A stretch of DNA of 64,000 bases from Toxoplasma gondii ME49 (taxonomy: Eukaryota; Apicomplexa; Conoidasida; Eucoccidiorida; Sarcocystidae). The notes under the pieces are model-generated. The model made no database searches and was not told where the DNA came from. It saw only the letters and a list, made by a program, of their open reading frames with translations. The position numbers and the translations under genes are program-made. The stretch lies in contig NC_031470.1 of the NCBI RefSeq assembly GCF_000006565.2, positions 2,234,954 to 2,298,953 of the forward strand. The letters run 5' to 3'. Below are positions 12,901 through 25,600 of the stretch, one piece after another. Positions within the stretch are counted from its first letter, which is position 1. Each line of letters begins with the position of its first letter.

Positions 12901-14382
12901 CAAGCGAATGGGGAACGCTAGACGTCGCCATTGGCCTGTCTTCTCCATCCTCCCGTTGCGCATTAGTTCTTTTTGGTGATTGTATGCCGTGGTAACAGTA
13001 CAGCCTCTCGAGACATTTGCTACATTATAGGCGTGGATGGTCAGCCGGCAGCTGTCATGAATTTCGGTGAAGTGGCACGAGAGAAACAGCAAGTTATCGT
13101 GTCGCGGCGAGCGGTAGCGCTCGCACGAGTGAAAGCTCATCTTTGAGAGTATGTGCCTCTCACCTGTGGCCATGTTGTAAGCGTTGATGAATCCCAGTTT
13201 ATTGACGCTGAATTTGCGCTCCACTCTCCGCCGAGATTGCGGGTCGTACCACGAAGCCCTCCATGTCTTATTCACCTTGTCATAGCGGACGCCAACGACT
13301 TTCGGCAGGCTCTCTCGTCCATGAATGTGACCCACTGGCCCGTGGGTCTGAGCTGGCACCTGCTGCATGTTGAGAGCAGAAGCATGCGTTTGGGTACTTC
13401 CATTGCCCTGGGTTTCCTTTCCGCAGTGGAACGCCGTTTGGAGAGCTGTGGGAATGAACCCCGCACTTCCAGATACAAGACTCGGCTCTCCGCTAGTTCG
13501 GCCCATCAGGGTCTCCCGGGAGCAGTAGGCTGAAGCCAGCGACGCCCACGGGTGGCCAGAGAGCGGCGATGGAGCGGAAAGGCTTCCAGAGACGGCAGCT
13601 GCGCTCCCTGTAGGCACTGATGTAAACAGCGAGCTAGGGCTCACACTCGAGAGTAGGTTTGGCACAGCAGCAGCAAGCCGGGGACTAGCACCCGCGCCTC
13701 CACTGAGTCTCCCGAGAGTTGCATCGGCTGTGCATGCGGCCGATCCGGCTCCGCAGAGGCCTTTTGGCTCATCAAGAGAAAGGCAGCTGTTGACCGCACC
13801 GGACGAAATGGTGAGGCTTGGACTCAAGGCCATCGCATTCGGAACTGCGGCGGCAGAGCCTGTGTGGGTAGGCGGGAGCGCGACAGACCTGGAGGAAGCC
13901 GATCTCTGTTCTGCTGAGGTCGTCCGGCAGCAAGAAAGCCCAGCAAAAACACCACCCAGGAGCGAAGGCTGGGGTGACGTCGAAGCTCGCGGAGGCACTT
14001 CAGCCAGGCCGGAAGGAAAAGAGGAGTTCTGATGACTCGCGGGGGTCAAGATGTTTAGAGACTCAGCGTCAACGTCTTTTGCTGCACTTCCCACATCGGC
14101 TCTCTGAGCAAGTGATGCGAGGGCAGGTGAACAGCCAAGTGCGGCTGTGATCAGGGAACTTTCGATGCGCGCGGGTGCCAGCAGAGAGCTAATCTCGCCT
14201 CCCGACCGCCACGAACGTCCGCCGTGCGGAGGCAGAGAGACCTGCGGTTCCACGTCTGAACTTCTCTTTTGTGCGATGTCCAGGGGAGGAGAATCAATAA
14301 TCTGCTGATCGTTATCTCGCGAACTCCTTCTGAGAGAGCCAGGAGGTGCCCCTCTGTTGCTTGTGCGTACCGAGGAAGCCAT
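6959..14382 (-). CDS. ApiAP2-type regulator with AP2 domain and ACDC-like C-terminal domain
   Basis: Probable four-exon model on the minus strand: 14382-13164, 12481-12327, 11635-10263 and about 8993-6959, around 1590 aa. The start ATG lies in AAAATGG. Residues 1-360 are Ser/Ala/Pro-rich. An AP2 domain spans residues about 362-418: GVRYDKVNKTWRASWYD, then FSVNKLGFINAYNMAT, with the helix completed across intron 1 (donor ACAG|GTGAGA, acceptor CCAG|AG). Exon 2 has a Gln run, and exon 3 is a long hydrophilic Ser/Gly/Asp/Lys region. Exon 4 carries two helical blocks resembling ACDC (AP2-coincident C-terminal) domains, then a Ser-rich tail. AP2 proteins bind DNA and control stage-specific transcription in Apicomplexa. 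The first two exons are firm. The exon 3 to 4 junction (donor at 10262, acceptor among several AGs at 8994-9030) is inferred, and a missed exon at 9.0-10.2 kb or two separate genes remain possible. Confidence 0.72.
8090..8580 (-). other. ACDC-like domain split by a low-complexity insert
   Basis: The first block contains LLILHLTKELVLLLLQSVQ followed by ALVPEGQLVEHF. The second contains ALERHKEIVRLATNVNSLGR, then YTRIFRVCIKNKQVPT and a Leu-rich helix LVQLLRQLLTL. Order and character match the pattern I know for ACDC domains, which occur at the C-terminus of AP2 proteins. About 60-70 polar residues (Asp, Arg, Ser, Gly) separate the blocks. The assignment is by eye; a profile search with PF14733 would decide it. 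Confidence 0.6.
12446..13299 (-). other. AP2 DNA-binding domain, split by an intron
   Basis: Three strands and the start of the helix are in exon 1, ending in NAYNMAT at 13164. The rest of the helix (ECRKLQEQK) begins exon 2 at 12481. The domain has the WRASWYD and RKFSVNKLGF elements typical of apicomplexan AP2 domains. The intervening 682 bp is an intron with a strong GTGAGA donor. Confidence 0.88.
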
Positions 14383-15650
14383 TTTGGATCAGGTTGACAG
14401 CGGGACAGTTTGTGACCCGCAGGTGTGAGATTCTTGGAGTCTTCTCTGTTCCGCACGACAGCACACTTCGAAGTGCCCTGGTCATTTCCGCCTGAAATGA
14501 ATCAGTGCGGTTCTGCAAGTTCACTGAAGAATATTTCAGTTTCTAGGTGCCTTGTCTGCCCTCTTTAGATGTCCCCAGATCCGAAGTGACCCTCAACAAA
14601 AAGCTGGCGGGAAAGCGCCCGCGAGTGAAGCGATGAGGCCTGGTGAGAGATCGAAGCCGTATACCCGCGGCAGTCGGCGTCACTTACCCCGGAAATTATC
14701 ACGAGCAAACAGGGAGGTCCGCCAGGCAGATGAAGTGGATACCCAAAGACGAGTCCTCCTCTGGGACCTTGTTTCGCAGACAAGACCAAGACGAGATGTG
14801 GACGACCTCGTCGCAACAAGCCTCCACCGTCGGTGCAACTTAGAAACTGCGCAATTTGAGGCAAGTCCAGCGAGGCATGTGTCGGAAGAAGCGGGTTTGT
14901 GGCTTAAAACAGTCAATGGTGAATGTGAAGAGCTGCAAGATGTGTGCCAGTCCTGGGATAGCTGCCTCCTCTAAAAAAGCACGATTTTGCTCGACCGCAA
15001 TGCCTTCGACCCCGAGCTGTCCCAGCTCGTCATTGTCCAGCCATTGAACGGGAACTCTTTTTGCACACCGTCGCCACGACAGACAAATCCCCAGAATGGC
15101 GTCTTTGTCTGAGTTTTTTCGGAGACGAACTGAAACCAATCATCAAGGCTTATGGTTGTGATCATGGCGACATCTGTTTTCTTGCGTTTATCCACCGTGC
15201 ACCTCAGAAGCCGGCCACGCAGTCCTGCGGCGTCAAGTGCCAAAAACGGCTGCCCGCCCCTAACAGAAGAGGAGCTATGGGAGGGTCGTACGGAAGAGGC
15301 AAAGCAAAAAGCCCGCTTTTTGTACTCTGTTCTTGGGCTTGCACTTCGAGCTCCAAAAGGCGAAAGCATACACCTACAGAAGAAAACAGAAGCCAGTGGA
15401 AAGTATTAAGACAACGGAGAACAGAGTGTTCCGCAGTCACTTCCCTTATCCGAATCAGTACACTGATGCGCACCCCGGGGACGGTCGAGGGGCGCGTGGA
15501 GTCGTGCAGTTCGACGGCTGCAAGAGGATAGTGGTGTTGCCCCTCCCCTCTCCGCCCCTTCTCTTCGTCTCTCCCGCCCATCAACCGTACGGCGCCACAC
15601 CTACATGAATAAACAGCTTTTCCACACTGCCTCTGTTCCAAAAAAGACAA
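14383..15650. other. Upstream of the AP2 gene: overlapping unresolved ORFs
   Basis: Part of this must be AP2 promoter and 5' leader. Several overlapping frames look protein-like: on - 15369-14971 (ISLDDWFQFVSEKTQ) and 15139-14840 (VPVQWLDNDELGQLGVEG), on + 15061-15531 and 15152-15409 (PPLTEEELWEGRTEEAKQ). They contradict one another in strand or frame, none has a motif I recognise, and no splice set joins them cleanly. A small extra gene may be present here, but I cannot say on which strand. Confidence 0.3.
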
Positions 15651-18600
15651 AAGAATCGTACTCGCAGAGCCAGTAAGACCTCCGTCTCGAGCGCCCTGGT
15701 GACAGGTTCAGATCGTTGAGGGTGAACGAGCTTCGTGCACACCGCACGTCGTCGCGGTCCATTTAAACGACGTCTTTTCTTGTACCTTTGCCTGCACATA
15801 AGGTTTCTTCGTGTCACTGGCTACCAGGGCTGCGGCGGTGAGCGCGTTTGCGAGAAAAAGTGGACGGCGCCAAAACGGAGAGCCACGTCCGTCCGCCGTG
15901 GTGACAAGCATGCCTCACCACAGATGGCCCCGCTTCATTGCTTTGACTGCGCAGGTGCATCGAGCACCACGGCACTGAACAGGGAGCTCAATCCCCCCAC
16001 CGGTGACTAGGTGGACAAAGGCACCAAAAACTGGCAATTCCTTCCAATGGTGCGCTGCAACGGTAACACACCATACTTCTTTGGTTCCGAAACAGGTCGC
16101 AAAAGGCAGCTGCAGCCCCGCCATCTGTTTCCTGTAAGTCTTATTAGGTTGATTAGCAAGAGAGCTGTGATGATAGGAAGCATAAGGAATGCTCCACACA
16201 TTACTTGGTAATGCATTGGTGGAGTTGTCCTACAATTACTCAGCTAGTTAGAGGGAGGCACTCACGAACCCAGCATTGTGTGAGAAGACCAATTCCCCAC
16301 GCATATTCCTTCTACGCTTGACGAGTTCAGTGAGCGCGAGGACAAGATAACTAAACTAGGTTGCGGTGGAGGACGGTGCTGTGTGCAAAACAGGAGAGGA
16401 GTACAGAAACCCAGGTGGGAGAACAACCCTGAGAGAGCTCTGACATATATTTTGGCTGCTTTCTTCGTCTTAGTCTCTTTCACAGCATTGTAAACGAGTA
16501 GACGTCGATGCAACGGGTGGGCTTCCAAGTGCCAAATTTATGTTTTTTCCACACTCAAAAGCACCCGCCATAACGGTAACGGCAGGATACGACGAACACA
16601 GAACGCCTGACAGCTCCCCGAGTGATCGAAAGTACGGCACAGTCCGATCCGCAGGATTCGGATTCCGTATGGGAAATGAGGCGGCCATCCACCCGAACAA
16701 AGCGACAGCTCCCTCTGCTCGCCGGGGCGCTTTCGTAAATATGCTCTACACAATGCGAAACTGGATGCGGTGATGAAACCCCACAACAGTGCAATCGCTC
16801 TAGAGAAGTAGTGACATCGCCTCTGCATGTTTTGCCGCTCCAATACTTGAGAGTCGTCTGCAAAACTGGAACCGTAAGTTCATTGGGGTACATATCATAT
16901 AGGAGCCTTCTTTTCTTCTTCCATTGGCACAAACGGCCCATGTCTCAGACAAACAAGCTAATACCGGAACAACAAAGTGTGCTCACAATGCTCATGCTGC
17001 GCCCGGGAAAGGCAGAACGGCAAAATGTGCTCCCCATCTATGCGAGGATCGAGAAAGGCATTTGCGACTTAAGGTGCTTACTTCGAGAGCACAGGACTAC
17101 CACTTCATTATTGGTTGTATAAGAATATTCATTTCGTCATATTTATCTCTCCATTTCAAATATATGCAGCGCCTCATTCACCTTTCACCCTCGACTGATT
17201 TCGGTGGAGGCGTGTACCAGAGCTCACCACATGCTCCCGCCTTAGAATATCTTCTCTGTTTGGAATTGATGTGGCTAAGGATGAAGGTGAGACTCAGGGT
17301 CAAGGTTCAGTCCAACATGAAGAAGGGAATGAAGGAATTGCTGTTGTAAAGTAGCTGAGGGGGCTTCGAGCGGGGCGACGAGTGTGAAACTAAAGGATGA
17401 GAACTGTGTGTAGCATTTCAGCCCGCGGTCGAATTGAATCGGCACAGATGACCGTCTTGCTGGGGAAAAAACGTTCCCCCCTGGGACTTCCGAAGAAGTT
17501 CATCAACGCCGCAATAGCCCACATATAACAATTGGCAACTAACGGCTTCGGACATTCTGCAGTCATGCATCCTGGAGGTGTTTTGATGTGCCGCGGGAAC
17601 GAAAACACCTCTTGCATATCAATGTTCGCGTGGCAGATGCAAATTGCAACTCTCAGTTATGCCGTCGACACGTTCTGTTGTGAGCTGTCTCGCAAGAATG
17701 TTAGTCCGATTCAGCTGGAATAGGGGCGGCGTGGTACCTGGAAGGGAGGCCCACAGGAGCCCGCGGACAACGGTATTTGAAACTACTGCTGAATTCTTGT
17801 GCGGCCGCTTTTCTGAGTCCCTTGTTTTTTAGGTAAGCTTGAGACGCAAATTGGGAACGCGGTGGATCCTATGATGGACACAAATAAGCACCTGTAATTT
17901 TGTCGGTCTCACTAAGGGTTTCACTTTGTCTACCGATGCTGAGGACTTTTGCAATAGCTGCACAGGTACCCTGCTGGAAAACGTCTACTTGATTAATAGG
18001 TCCCCCTTAAGGTAACAGCACAAGCCGCAACGCTGCCTGCAAACCATAGGCAATTCGTGCAGACGGGCATTGGGGCGACTCTAATTCAAAAGGCCAAGAA
18101 TGGATGGGCACCAAGGAGGCCTTGCAGGGCGCGGAGCCCGATAAATGTCTTGAAGTACAGAATAGTTCCAGAAACGAAGAAGGAGACAACAAAGAGTGTT
18201 TGAAAGTCCACAAGAGAGAGTGACAACGGAAATAAGTAATTCCACTTCTTGCACACGTAGTCGCAAGGGGCACGTTTACCGCGCTCGACATCCGCATGCC
18301 GACTACCTCAAGAAATAGAAGCGGCTCACCGGTTTTTGCACGTGCTTTCATCATTGACTCGACGCTAGTGTGTCGAGCTACCGGCCGCTGGTACAAATAT
18401 CGGGAAGACTTGGCCTTCTATTCCTTCCCACGTGCAGCAGAATCGGCTAAAGGAGGCGGACAGTTACTTTGGACAACATGATTGGTTGACGCCCGCTATT
18501 CTGGAAGAAAGGTATGTGTGATTATTGTTTCATACAATATTACCGTTGACTGACTTTTTTATAGAGGGTGAAACTGAGACATATCCGTCAAATTGAAGAA

Positions 18601-20983
18601 GCAGAATGGTCAATGCATGCGCTGCACAGTTGGTGCAATGAACGTTTTTCCACGTGTAACCTTGGCCTCTTCAAAGAAGAAGGACCGGATAGAATTTCTG
18701 GTAGACAGCCCCTTTTGGAGTCTCTACGTCTTCTCGTGTCCCTGTAGCACACATACATACCAGACAGTTAGAATTGGCCCCCGATGTTGACGTTAAAGAT
18801 AAAAGAGGCGTCTACGACACCAACAGAAACGACAAAGCAACAAGGCGCAAATCACCGGCCAACTCTCACGCGTTTAGTCGGTGAGGCGAGCAGACGGGCC
18901 CTTTGCTAGTCAGAACTCGCAAACTGGAAGAGGGAAAACGGAGGAACATGCCCCATCGCATGACCTAGTCACCGTTCGTCCACCTTAATGCAAGCAGCGT
19001 GTACCTCGTGAGTCGACCTTCAGTAGTGCTAGGGACTTACTTTTTTATCCTGATGGTATAAAAAACCGAATCACTTCAGCATTCGCAAGCAAAAAATAAA
19101 TGCTGCCAACCACGTACGAATACACCCTTCAGCTGTGGAACACTATTCCCGGAAAGCAATCGAACACCTGGGTCCAAAAGGCGCCTGGCGCGCGTTTGAC
19201 TCATAACGCCGGTCCGGACGCTGCAGATACGTAAGACGCGTATCGCGGCTCAGTGTAGCTTTCTGTAAACAAAGATTCGCCGGGACGACCAAATCCAGGG
19301 GCCGCGCTTTACAACTGACGCTGTCTGGATCTCTATAGTGAAGGGAAATTTGCGCATATCAGTATTTGACTGTTGCTCCATCCGACTATCCCGCAGTTGT
19401 TCCTCCTTGTTTCTAGTTCCCTCTGAAGTCCCGCAAAACGATTGTCAAATAACTTGTTTAAACCAAATCGACTGCTTTCAACTAAGCGAACGCCCCGGCT
19501 GGTGTTGAGGACTATCCGCTGATCCACAGTCTACAGCTAATGTTGTTGTTCACTCTGAATACGGCTATATCCGGACCACTGGTAGACTGAGGCAGTTGAC
19601 CGATAAAGATGTCATGCTGACACGCAAAACAGACAAAACTCGAAGTCGTACCGACTGCATAAGCAATTAACCAAAGAATAACGTGTTGGGAGACACGGTA
19701 CGAAATGACAGTTGTATACACGCAGCAGGTGCGATGCGGTATACTCTTAAACACCCTCTACCGTGTCTGAGACAAAAACAATTCTGTCTATCGCCAGGCA
19801 CGGGAGCCAGATGACGACGGTCTTCCGTCCTCAGCTTCCGCGCTCGAGCCAATGTGGATGAAAACCTTCGGCTGGGCAAACTGGCTGTTTCCTTGGGAGT
19901 TCTACCACAGCCTCGACAATATGTCTGCACAACAGGCATAATTGGTCAATGACAAACAAACGAATATGCATTTCGCCCACTCGTAACGATTTGCCTTGCC
20001 TACTAAGAGGTTGACGCGCAAAGAGATTTTTCCTGCACTCAACCGACGCGGAGATCAACATGAGGAAAAAGAAATGCGAAAAGCCTCATTTTTCGGAAGC
20101 CACTTTTATTCATATTCATCTCAACATAAAGCGTCGCACCACTGAAAAGCCATGGCCGCATATCAATGTGCCGGGACATAGATACGGGAGAGCAGATCGA
20201 AAAAACAGGCCAGCCTCTGGATAAGACAACGCAGATCGCTCATTTGCACACTACAACCCCTGAAAAAGCCCCAGAGCGGGTTGTTTTCCGAAGCCCCCGT
20301 AGACGACACATGATGTATGGAAAGCATTTCATAATCAGACATGTTTTCGACGGCTTCAGTATGTCAGCACACGCGTAGCCACTGTGGACCCGTACCAATG
20401 ATACAAGGTGTGTCTCCTTACTTTCTGAGCGAAATGGGAGGACACATGAGACTGGTTCGTCTCCGGCGGACCGAGAAGGAAACTATTGACCGCTCAACTA
20501 CTGGGGTGGATAGTGTGGTCCTTTTCGACAACCGAAATCACCAGCTGCACCCTCGTCTGCGTGAAGCCCAATCTCAGGTAAGAGCACTACATCGTGCGCC
20601 GTCGTCTCCATGACTTTATCTGTGACAGTAAGTTTGCTCTGTGACAGTACCAACATACCTTGAACCACTGCCGCAAAAAAGACAGTCACACATCGTCAGA
20701 GATTCCCTGTGGACCCGAAGAGCAAAGGAGATGACAGTAATCCCTCCCGCGAAGCCGAAGGATACAGATGCACCAAAGTGCCCGCTAGACTTCACTTTGA
20801 GCACATACCACGATGAACGCTTGACTCCCCTGGCCCTGTCGATCGGCCCGTGTCTTCAGGCGAGGGCCGAACACCTGAGACTAGTTGCACCATGACAACT
20901 AAACCCAGACAGTGACAGGCGCCTCCCACTGCCCTGACCGTCCCGCTTCACAACGTCTCATGTGCAGGCACGCCGTCTCTGAA
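15651..20983. other. Gene-poor region, nothing recognised
   Basis: Open frames are short, overlap on both strands and have the amino-acid make-up of random translation at about 48-50% GC. I found no domain motif, tRNA or obvious repeat in this 5.3-kb stretch. It is the left part of the long gene desert. Confidence 0.45.
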
Positions 20984-21420
20984 GATATCAGCTCGTTTAG
21001 ATAGATACTGTGTCTAGTAGGCTGTCACTGTTCTTTCCTGCACAGGAGATGCCTACACCTCGTGAGCCATGAGACTCTACGACAATGCCACCCCACCCTA
21101 CAGCGTACCTTCTGTTGGTGCAGCAGAAGTGCAACAAACGACAGCGGGAGTATCGAAATACCTGCCTGCGTCTGGATAACGCCCTGTGAGGTTTCCGAGT
21201 GGGCAGGGCTACCAACGACACACGGACTGTCCACCCGCGGCCGCGACCAGTGTACCCGATAACGCAAAGAAGCGCAACGTGAGATGCAGAAGCACCAGCG
21301 ACAAACGCGACTCGCTCTTCGCTCACCAGCAACCCATGCCTAAATACAGGGCTTGGGGCACTTCTATCCATTGCACACGGAAGGAAGTGACTACGCAATG
21401 CCCGACCTCAGTGGCGGCGC
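20984..21420. repeat. Segmental duplication, copy 1
   Basis: It begins GATATCAGCTCGTTTAGATA and stays close to identical to 22038-22480 for about 430 bp, with a handful of substitutions and one 6-bp indel near its left end (after GTGTCTAGT). Similarity fades after GCACACGGAAGGA. An open frame on the minus strand (21398-20997) is kept in both copies, but it has no known motif and is probably incidental. Confidence 0.9.
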
Positions 21421-22037
21421 TGTGTCACCACGATGTCCGATCGGAGACGACATGTGTGCCCAGAGTGCCCGCCCCCGCCCCCCTCCCCCCCGCCCACGAA
21501 CAGCCGACCGTAACGTCTGAAGGCCCAGGTTCTACTTCACAGGAGACGCAGACACGTTGCGCCAATAATCTGAGAAATCGCAGTATAAAGATTAGGACTC
21601 ACGAGCACGGTCTGGGTACCAACCGAAACAGAATCCCACGGATCACCTCGTAAGCGAAAAGAGCCAATAAAAAAAGTCTTTTCTTGCTAGCCCTCCGATG
21701 CACTTCCCGATGAAATAACACGCTACAGCGGCCACCGTCATGCCAGCAAATCCACTGCCAGCACGATTTGATTCATTTTGCCACTCCTCAAACACGTTGC
21801 CACCGACACCCAACGGAATGTGAACGCCTCCCGAACAGTTACAGCAAAACTAATCCACGAGGGCGCCCAGCACCTCTGTCACTGACAACCGTTGTCCACC
21901 TTCACCGGAGCCCCGAATACAGCAGTGGACACCGACTCTCAGCAACACAATGAGCGACACAACGGACAAGCATCTTCTCACCTGCACTGAATTACCAGTT
22001 CCACATTGTGCCATGAGCTGGCACCATGCCCCAGACC
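21421..22037. other. Spacer between duplicated segments, with a C-rich tract
   Basis: This 617-bp stretch separates the two duplicated segments. A C-rich tract of about 30 bp lies near 21467-21497 (C5-C7 runs broken by G or T). No coding motif is seen. Confidence 0.5.
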
Positions 22038-22480
22038 GATATCAGCTCGTTTAGATAGATACTGTGTCTAGTCGGCAACGGCTGTCACTGTTCTTTCCTG
22101 CACAGGAGATGCCTACCCCTCGTGGGCCATGAGACTCTACGACAATGCCACCCCACCCTACAGCGTACCTTCTGTTGCTGCAGCAGAAGTGCAACAGACG
22201 ACAGCGGGAGTATCGAAATACCTGCCTGCGTCTGGACAACGCCCTGTGAGGTTCCCGAGTGGACAGGGCTACCAACGACACACGGACTGTCCACCCGCGG
22301 CCGCGACCAGTGTACCCGATAACGCAAAGAAGCGCAACGTGAGATGCAGAAGCACCAGCGACAAACGCGACTCGCTCTTCGCTCACCAGCAACCCATGCC
22401 TGAATACAGGGCTTGGAGCACTTCTATCCATTGCACACGGAAGGAGGTGTTTACGTATTGTCAATCGTCGGTGGCAGCTC
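22038..22480. repeat. Segmental duplication, copy 2
   Basis: This is the direct repeat of 20984-21420, offset 1054 bp at its start and 1060 bp after a 6-bp insertion (GGCAAC). The copies are tandem and in the same orientation. Copy 2 ends about 200 bp before the satellite array, so both sit on the array's left flank. Confidence 0.9.
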
Positions 22481-22689
22481 TCCACAGCCATGGCTTGGGT
22501 CGAAAGCGACACCACCGGTGCAGTTAGTAGGTGTGTGATACGCTTGGAACGCGCTCTTGGTTAGTTGCGTTCACAGGGCGGGAGTGTACTCACGCCAGAA
22601 GGTCCCTCCTCGGGATTCACCGAGCCGGTCTGCAGGTAGAAAGACACAAAGACGGCACAAAAGTTCACGCATCCGAGGGGGAGCCCTGA

Positions 22690-25600
22690 CGCGCCAGCTC
22701 ATACTCCTTCATGTGCAACTAGAGCAACACCGACAGCCATTTCTGCTGGCACAACACAACATGTGGCACTCCACAGTGCTCCGTCATTGTTGACGCGTCA
22801 GACACGGGGTCGTCAACATACCTCAGTCTGCGGCCCCTTCGACGCATCTTCTCGCCCGGCCTGCAGCAGAGCGGCACACAGACCAATACCACCAAAAGCT
22901 CATGCTCCGTGGGTGGACTCTTCAGACTCCAGCCAATACTCCTTCGTGTGCCACCCGAGCAGCTACGAGGACTAAAATTCTTGGCACAACGCCTACAGCA
23001 CCTGCCTGTAGCTGGTGATCCAACACTGCACAAGTGAACATACCGCAGCTTGCCCCTTTCTCGACGAGCGCCGCGACTCCTGCAGGAGACCAACAGACAC
23101 ACCAATATCACCAAACGTACATGCATCGCGGGTGGACCGTTGAGACACCAGCCAATAATCCTTCGTGCGCCACCCGAGCAGCTGCGAAGACAAAAATTCT
23201 TGGCACAACGCCTACAGCACCTGCTTGTAGCTGGAGGCCCCACACTGCACAAGTGAACATACCGCAGCTTGCGCCCTTCCCGACGGACGCCGTGACACCT
23301 GCAGGAGACAAAGTGACACATCAATGTCACCAAAAATGCATACACTACGCGTGGACTCTTTGAACCGCCAGCTAATACTCCTTCATGTGCAACTCGAGCA
23401 ACTACGAGAGCCACGTCTGCTGGCACAACACAGCATTGTGGCACTCCACAGCGTTCCTTCATTGTTGACGCGTCAGCCGTGCGGACGCCAACGTACCGGA
23501 GTCCGCGTCTCCTTCGATTCATCTTCTCGCCCGGTCTGCAGCAGAGCGGCACACAAACCAATACCACCAAAAGTACACGGATCGCGGGTGGACCCTTCAG
23601 ACGCCAGCCAATGCTCCTTCGTGAGTCATTCGACCAACAACGACAATCACATCTGCTGCCACAACACACCATGTGGCATTCCACAGCGTTCCTTCATTGC
23701 TGACGCGTCAGCCGCGCGGACGGCAACGTACCGGAGTCTGCGGCTCCTTCGATTCATCTTCTCGCCCGGCCTGCAGGAGATCGGCACACAGACCAATACC
23801 ACAAAAAGCTCATGCATCGCGGGTGGACCCTTGAGACGTCAGCTAATACTCCTTCGTGTGCCACCCGAGCAGCTACGAAGACTAAAATTCTTGTCACAAC
23901 GCCTACAGCACCTCCTTGTAGCTGGAGGCCCCACACTACACAAGTGAACATACCGCAGCTTGCGCCTTTTCCGGTGGGCGCGGGAACTCCTGCAGGAGAA
24001 AAACAAACACACCAACAGCACAAAAAATACATACAGTGCGCCCGGACCCTTGAGACGCCAGCCAATGCTCCTTCGTGAGTCATTCGACCAACAACGACAA
24101 TCACATCTGCTGCCACAACACACCATGTGGCATTCCACAGCGTTCCTTCATTGCTGACGCGTCAGCCACACGGCCGTCAACATACCTCAATCTGCAGCTC
24201 CTTCGACGCATCTTCTCGCCCGGTCTGCAGGAGATCGGCACACAGACCAATACCACAAAAAGCTCATGCATCGCGGGTGGACCCTTGAGACGCCAGCCAA
24301 TACTCCTTCGTGTGCCACCCGAGCAGCTACGAAGACTAAAATTCTTGTCACAACGCCTACAGCACCTCCTTGTAGCTGGAGCCGCAACACCGCACAAGTG
24401 AACATACCGCGGCTTGCGCCTTTTCCGACGGACGCGGGAACTCCTGCAAGAGACCAACAGACACACTAATGCCACCAAAAATGCATACACTACGCGTGGA
24501 CTCTTTGAACCGCCAGCTAATACTCCTTCATGTGCAACTCGAGCAACTACGAGAGCCACGTCTGCTGGCACAACACAGCATTGTGGCACTCCACAGCGTT
24601 CCTTCATTGTTGACGCGTCAGCAGTGCGGACGCCAACGTACCAGAGTCTGCGGCTCCTTCGACGTATCTTCTTGCCCGCCCTGCAGCAGAGCGGCACACA
24701 GACCAATACCACCAAAAGCTCATGCTCCGTGGGTGGACCCTTGAGACGCCAGCTAATACTCCTTCGTGTGAGACCCGAGCAGCTACGAAGACTAAAATTC
24801 TTGGCACAATGCCTACAGCACCTCCTTGTAGCTGGAGGCCCCACACTGCACAAGTGAACATACCGCAGCTTGCGCCTTTCCCGACGGACGCGGGAACTCC
24901 TGCAGGAGAAAAACAAACACACCAACAGCACAAAAAATACATACAGTGCGCCCGGACCCTTGACACGCCAGCTAATGCTCCTTCGTGAGTCATTCGACCA
25001 ACAACGACAATCACATCTGCTGCCACAACACACCATGTGGCATTCCACAGCGTTCCTTCATTGCTGACGCGTCAGCCGCGCGGACGGCAACGTACCGGAG
25101 TCTGCGGCTCCTTCGATTCATCTTCTCGCCCGGCCTGCAGGAGATCGGCACACAGACCAATACCACAAAAAGCTCATGCATCGCGGGTGGACCCTTGAGA
25201 CGTCAGCTAATACTCCTTCGTGTGCCACCCGAGCAGCTACGAAGACTAAAATTCTTGTCACAACGCCTACAGCACCTCCTTGTAGCTGGAGCCGCAACAC
25301 CGCACAAGTGAACATACCGCAGCTTGCGCCTTTTCCGGTGGACGCGGCAACTCCTGCAGGAGAAAAACAAACACACCAACAGCACAAAAAATACATACAG
25401 TGCGCCCGGACCCTTGAGACGCCAGCCAATGCTCCTTCGTGAGTCATTCGACCAACAACGACAATCACATCTGCTGCCACAACACACCATGTGGCATTCC
25501 ACAGCGTTCCTTCATTGCTGACGCGTCAGCCACACGGCCGTCAACATACCTCAATCTGCAGCTCCTTCGACGCATCTTCTCGCCCGGTCTGCAGGAGATC

